This document shows positions 16,579-19,566 of a stretch of DNA of 19,566 nt, piece after piece. Below the pieces are notes generated by a model that searched no databases, was not told the origin of the DNA, and saw nothing but the letters and a program-made list of their open reading frames with translations. The translations under genes and the position numbers were made by a program. Within the stretch, counting starts at the first letter, position 1, and the number at the start of each line of letters is the position of its first letter. Source of the DNA: Desulfobacterales bacterium (GTDB lineage Bacteria > Desulfobacterota > Desulfobacteria > Desulfobacterales > UBA5852); NCBI GenBank assembly GCA_016735415.1, contig JAERRP010000109.1:1-19566 (forward strand). Reading direction: 5' to 3'.

Positions 16579-16674
16579 ATGAAGATCTATTTCAAGGAGA
16601 TAGCCAAAACCAGTGAGTCCTATGTGGGCTTTCCGTCCTACTGGAACGTCGTGTTCCCACGAAAACGAATTTGA
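16579..16674 (+). pseudogene. Fragment resembling phosphatidylcholine synthase (CDP-alcohol phosphatidyltransferase)
   Basis: A short open frame from ATG 16579 to TGA 16672 encodes 31 residues including IAKTSESYVGFPSYWNVV. The VGFP-x-(Y/L)-WN-V-V sequence is the conserved stretch after the catalytic part of bacterial phosphatidylcholine synthases, usually preceded by an acidic/Thr-rich turn as here. The preceding membrane segments and the CDP-alcohol motif are absent, and the frame ends soon after in basic residues. It is most likely a relic of a lost gene. The frame is open upstream to about 16498, but that part shows no similarity I recognise. Confidence 0.35.
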
Positions 16675-16723
16675 CCCGGGCTTCTATCTGCGCTAAACGT
16701 AATAATTTCAACACGCTTTGGGG

Positions 16724-16737
16724 GGTAAGGCCTAACC
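16724..16737. promoter_or_regulatory. Imperfect palindrome upstream of phaE
   Basis: GGTAAGGCCTAACC is a 14-base imperfect palindrome (twelve of fourteen bases symmetric) ending 20 bases before the phaE start and 8 bases before its ribosome-binding site. Its position suits an operator for a repressor of the PHA genes or a small RNA hairpin. No protein is assigned. Confidence 0.3.
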
Positions 16738-16757
16738 ATTTGTAAAAGGTGACGATA

Positions 16758-17642
16758 ATGGGAAATGACAATCAAAAAAATAGGGGAAAACCAGAAGATC
16801 CCATGTCCGCTTGGATGAAAACGGCGGGTACGTTTTGGGAGGGAATGTTCCAGACGTGGACCCAGGCCATGGATGGAATGACCTCTCCCAATACGCCTAA
16901 AGAAGATAAAACCCGTCAAACAAAGGCATCATTTGATACGGCCATGAAGGCCTTTAGTAATTTTTCCAGGATCGTATCCGAGCCGGATTCCATGGAATCA
17001 TTGTTTAAGAGTGCCGGCGCCCTGCCACAAATCCTGGCAAAAACGGCCCAGACCGGTTTGAGCGGGTTTCTTAAATTTCAGCAAAAATGGCTTGAGCGGG
17101 CCGGGAAAATGGGAAAATCCACCGAGGCGTATAAATTTGAAGACTTGGATGAAAACGCCTTTCGGGCCTGGGCCGAGATTTACGAAACGGAATTCAAGCA
17201 GTTTTTTAACATTCCGCAACTGGGTCTGACGCGGTTTTATCAGGAAAAAATGAACCAGGCCGTGGATAAATTTAATATATTTCAGACCGCCCAGGCTGAA
17301 TTCCAGCGACTCCTCCATTTACCGATAACCCGATCATTTGGTGTTATGCAGGAAAAACTCGGTGAAATGGCCAAAGACGGAGTCCTTCCGGAAGACGCCA
17401 AAACTTACTATCAGATGTGGGTCAAAATTCTGGAGGGGCACTACATGACCCTGTTTCAATCTCCGGAATACACCCACACACTGGGGCAAACCATGGCGGC
17501 CATGTCTGAATTTTCCCGTGCCAAAAACGAAGTCATTCAGGATATGCTGGGCATGTTTCCCGTCCCGACCGAAAAAGAAATGGATGAGCTTTACAAGGAA
17601 ATCTACTTGCTGAAAAAACGAATTAATGCGCTTGAAAAATAA
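16758..17642 (+). CDS. phaE: Class III polyhydroxyalkanoate synthase, PhaE subunit
   Basis: 294-residue partner subunit required, together with PhaC, for class III PHA polymerisation at the granule surface. It is a mostly helical, non-catalytic protein. The N-terminal region (MSAWMKTAGTFWEGMF) and the ending MDELYKEIYLLKKRINALEK, a predicted short coiled coil, match the PhaE pattern. Somewhat shorter than the roughly 350 residues of the best-studied PhaE. The start at 16758 is preferred over GTG at 16749 because AAAGGTG (16745-16751) serves as its ribosome-binding site. The stop is 11 bases ahead of phaC, so the two are one operon. PhaE sequences vary a lot, so the call leans on the adjacent PhaC as well as these end motifs. 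Confidence 0.88.
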   Translation: MGNDNQKNRGKPEDPMSAWMKTAGTFWEGMFQTWTQAMDGMTSPNTPKEDKTRQTKASFDTAMKAFSNFSRIVSEPDSMESLFKSAGALPQILAKTAQTGLSGFLKFQQKWLERAGKMGKSTEAYKFEDLDENAFRAWAEIYETEFKQFFNIPQLGLTRFYQEKMNQAVDKFNIFQTAQAEFQRLLHLPITRSFGVMQEKLGEMAKDGVLPEDAKTYYQMWVKILEGHYMTLFQSPEYTHTLGQTMAAMSEFSRAKNEVIQDMLGMFPVPTEKEMDELYKEIYLLKKRINALEK

Positions 17643-17653
17643 GGGGTGAAGCC

Positions 17654-18838
17654 ATGAGTCAGCCCAAAATACCCGTTGATTTGATTCTATCCAAGCTGGC
17701 CGAAGATGCCGAGAGGGTCCATGCGCGTACCCATAAGGCCGCCGACATCTTACTTGAACCGCTGGACACCAAGATAGCCACCACACCCTACGATGTCGTT
17801 TATGAAGAAGATCGGGTAAAACTCAAGCATTATAAACCGACCACTAAACCTCGACTTAAAACCCCGTTACTGGTGGTATACGCTCTGATAAACCGCGAAA
17901 CCATGCTGGACCTTCAGCCGGGAAAGAGCGTCGTCCAGACGTTTTTAAATGAAGGCATCGATTTGTACATGGTCGACTGGGGCTATCCCACGCGCAAGGA
18001 TAAATTTCTAACCATCGATGACCATGTCAACGGGTATATGGATAACGTGGTGAATTATATTTGCAAAAAACACGGCATCGCTAAAATCAACCTCATGGGA
18101 ATCTGCATGGGGGGTACTTTTTCGGTCATCTATTCCGCCCTTCATCCGCAAAAGATTAAAAACCTGATCACCACGGTCACGCCGACGAATTTCGATACCG
18201 ACAAGGGGCTTTTACATATTTGGATGAAAGGTATTGATGCCGATAAAATGACCGACACCTACGGAAATATTCCCGCGGATGTGATGAATTTCGGCTTCCT
18301 CCTACTTAACCCCGCCCGGCTGATGCTCGACAAGTACGTCGGCTTTTTTGAAAATGTGGATAACAAGGTATTTATAGAAAATTTCATCCGGATGGAAAAA
18401 TGGATCTTCGACAGCCCGGATCTGCCCGGTGAAACCTTCCGGCAATTTATTAAAGACTGCTACCAGAAGAACCTGCTGGTTCAAAACAAAATGGAAGTCG
18501 GCGGAAACCGGGTTGACCTGAAAAAAATCACCATGCCGGTATTAAATTATTACGGAAAGTACGACCACCTGGTGCCACCGGAGGCATGTGAGCGCCTAAC
18601 CGGCGAAGTGGGCAGCAAGGATACCGAGGATATCCGCCTTGATACCGGCCATATCGGGATTTACGTCAGCTCGAAATGTCAGAAAGAGTTCGCTCCCCGA
18701 ATTTCCAGATGGCTTAAACAAAGGGATACCTTGAGCAGAAAACCACGCAAGAAAAAAGCGACCACCGGGAAAACGGCCGCCAGAAAAATCGCCGCAAAAC
18801 CCCGGTCTTCTTCCCGGAGCACAAAAAAGAAGACCTAA
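17654..18838 (+). CDS. phaC: Class III polyhydroxyalkanoate synthase, PhaC subunit, with basic C-terminal tail
   Basis: 394-residue alpha/beta-hydrolase-fold enzyme that polymerises 3-hydroxyacyl-CoA into polyester with PhaE. The lipase-like box GICMGG places the nucleophile at C151; the catalytic partners are D304 (GKYDHLVPP) and H333 (TGHIGIYVS). Family sequences PLLVVYALINR and VDWGYPTRKDKFLT are also present. Most class III PhaC proteins end soon after the last helix at about 355 residues. Here about 32 further residues (363-394) contain 14 lysines or arginines, no acidic residues, and segments such as KTAARKIAAKP, like histone H1 or the DNA-binding tail of PhaF. The tail may tether granules to the nucleoid; this is inference. 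AGGGGTGA lies just ahead of the start. Confidence 0.94.
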   Translation: MSQPKIPVDLILSKLAEDAERVHARTHKAADILLEPLDTKIATTPYDVVYEEDRVKLKHYKPTTKPRLKTPLLVVYALINRETMLDLQPGKSVVQTFLNEGIDLYMVDWGYPTRKDKFLTIDDHVNGYMDNVVNYICKKHGIAKINLMGICMGGTFSVIYSALHPQKIKNLITTVTPTNFDTDKGLLHIWMKGIDADKMTDTYGNIPADVMNFGFLLLNPARLMLDKYVGFFENVDNKVFIENFIRMEKWIFDSPDLPGETFRQFIKDCYQKNLLVQNKMEVGGNRVDLKKITMPVLNYYGKYDHLVPPEACERLTGEVGSKDTEDIRLDTGHIGIYVSSKCQKEFAPRISRWLKQRDTLSRKPRKKKATTGKTAARKIAAKPRSSSRSTKKKT

Positions 18839-18926
18839 GCATGGCGATTTACTGCTAAAAGATATACCAAGTGAAATGACATTGAATTTTGGGGTAAGAC
18901 AAATAGGAACATGAGGAGAAACATAA

Positions 18927-19566
18927 ATGACAAAGGAAACAGATTACTTTAAAACGTTTTGCAAGGTCAGCCATGCCTTCGGTACGACCCATGACAGGAA
19001 AGCACTGCTCGATCTTATCGTACAAAGCGCCATTGAAACCATGGATGGCAAGGCCGCTTGTCTTTTTTTAACGGATAAGGCCGAAGATATCTTCAAACCG
19101 GTGGCCCAGGCCGGACTTTCGGATAACTACCTGCACGCCAATGTTATCAAGGCACGCCTTTTGGTGAGTGGAATCAGCAAGGCCGGCTACCTCACTTTCC
19201 CAGATGCCACCGCCGATCCACGCCTCGAACATCACGACGCCAAAAAAGCGGAAGGAATCGCCTCAATCCTGACAGTACCGGTAACGGTTGATGAAAATAT
19301 AATCGGCATTCTATCCTTATATACCGCCCAAACAAGGGACTTTTCCGAAGAAGAGATAGGCTTTCTGGGTGCTTTAGCCGATCAGGGCGGCATCGCCATC
19401 GAGCATGCCCGGCTGGTGAAGCGATTACAGAAAAATGCATTGCTGTTTCGTGACCTGGCCGCCAGTATCAATTCCAGTCTCGACATTAAAAAAATCTTGA
19501 GCAATCTGACCGGGGAAACCTGCAAAGCCTTGGATATGAAGGGGGCGGCCATCCGCCTGCTCGATC
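18927..19566 (+). CDS. Protein with tandem GAF domains (cut by window edge)
   Basis: The first 213 residues are visible. Residues about 20-165 form one GAF domain (KALLDLIVQSAIETMDGKAACLFL, then ILTVPVTVDENIIGILSLYT and a closing FLGALADQGGIAIEHARL). A helical linker leads into a second GAF domain beginning near DLAASINSSLDIKKILSNLT. GAF domains sense small molecules or redox state and usually precede a histidine kinase, phosphodiesterase or regulator output, which lies beyond the window. There are no membrane segments so far, so it is likely cytoplasmic. AGGAG (18914-18918) lies eight bases ahead of the ATG. It starts 88 bases after phaC with no clear terminator between, so it may be cotranscribed with, or help control, the PHA genes. 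Confidence 0.85.
   Translation, partial: MTKETDYFKTFCKVSHAFGTTHDRKALLDLIVQSAIETMDGKAACLFLTDKAEDIFKPVAQAGLSDNYLHANVIKARLLVSGISKAGYLTFPDATADPRLEHHDAKKAEGIASILTVPVTVDENIIGILSLYTAQTRDFSEEEIGFLGALADQGGIAIEHARLVKRLQKNALLFRDLAASINSSLDIKKILSNLTGETCKALDMKGAAIRLLD

Overview
The window reads as chromosomal DNA of a Gram-negative bacterium with fairly high GC content, most plausibly a deltaproteobacterial (Desulfobacterota-type) anaerobe. That assignment is an inference. It rests on the class III PHA synthase pair phaE-phaC, a CoA-transferase/GNAT fusion, a rubredoxin-type sequence, a radical SAM protein of the cobalamin-binding class and a large cyclase/ATPase/TPR regulator. I see no phage genes, insertion sequences, CRISPR array, tRNA or rRNA.

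Layout. 1-428 (minus): start of htpX, cut by the window edge. 560-2014 (plus): ribosomal protein S1-like protein with five S1 domains. 2064-3926 (minus): CoA-transferase fused to a GNAT acetyltransferase, convergent with the S1 gene. 4184-5164 (plus): a small exported protein and a YkgJ-like cysteine-cluster protein, joined stop-to-start. 5327-6175 (minus): amidohydrolase, separated from the previous pair by a long inverted repeat. 6382-6912 (plus): trmL-type tRNA methyltransferase. 7084-9672 (plus): clpB behind an AT-rich promoter region. 9757-9885 (plus): a 42-residue rubredoxin-like ORF that may be the tail of a decayed rubrerythrin. 9959-11362 (plus): radical SAM protein. 11363-11769: about 400 bases without an intact gene, holding a probable minus-strand gene fragment. 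11770-15141 (plus): zinc-ribbon / class III cyclase / ATPase / TPR regulator. 15245-16492 (plus): patatin-like lipoprotein. 16579-16674 (plus): probable phosphatidylcholine-synthase remnant. 16758-18838 (plus): phaE-phaC. 18927 to the end (plus): protein with at least two GAF domains, cut by the window edge.

How they fit together. Left and centre are housekeeping and stress genes (HtpX, S1-like, TrmL, ClpB) mixed with uncharacterised metabolic genes. The right third is a plus-strand run: a signalling ATPase, a lipid-acting lipoprotein, PHA storage genes and a GAF protein. The most interesting protein features are a strongly basic, histone-like tail on PhaC and a CoA-transferase domain that appears to carry proline where the catalytic glutamate is expected. 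Three gene fragments (rubrerythrin-like, unidentified and phosphatidylcholine-synthase-like) show decay between intact genes. I do not see a clearly new multi-gene defence or mobile system.
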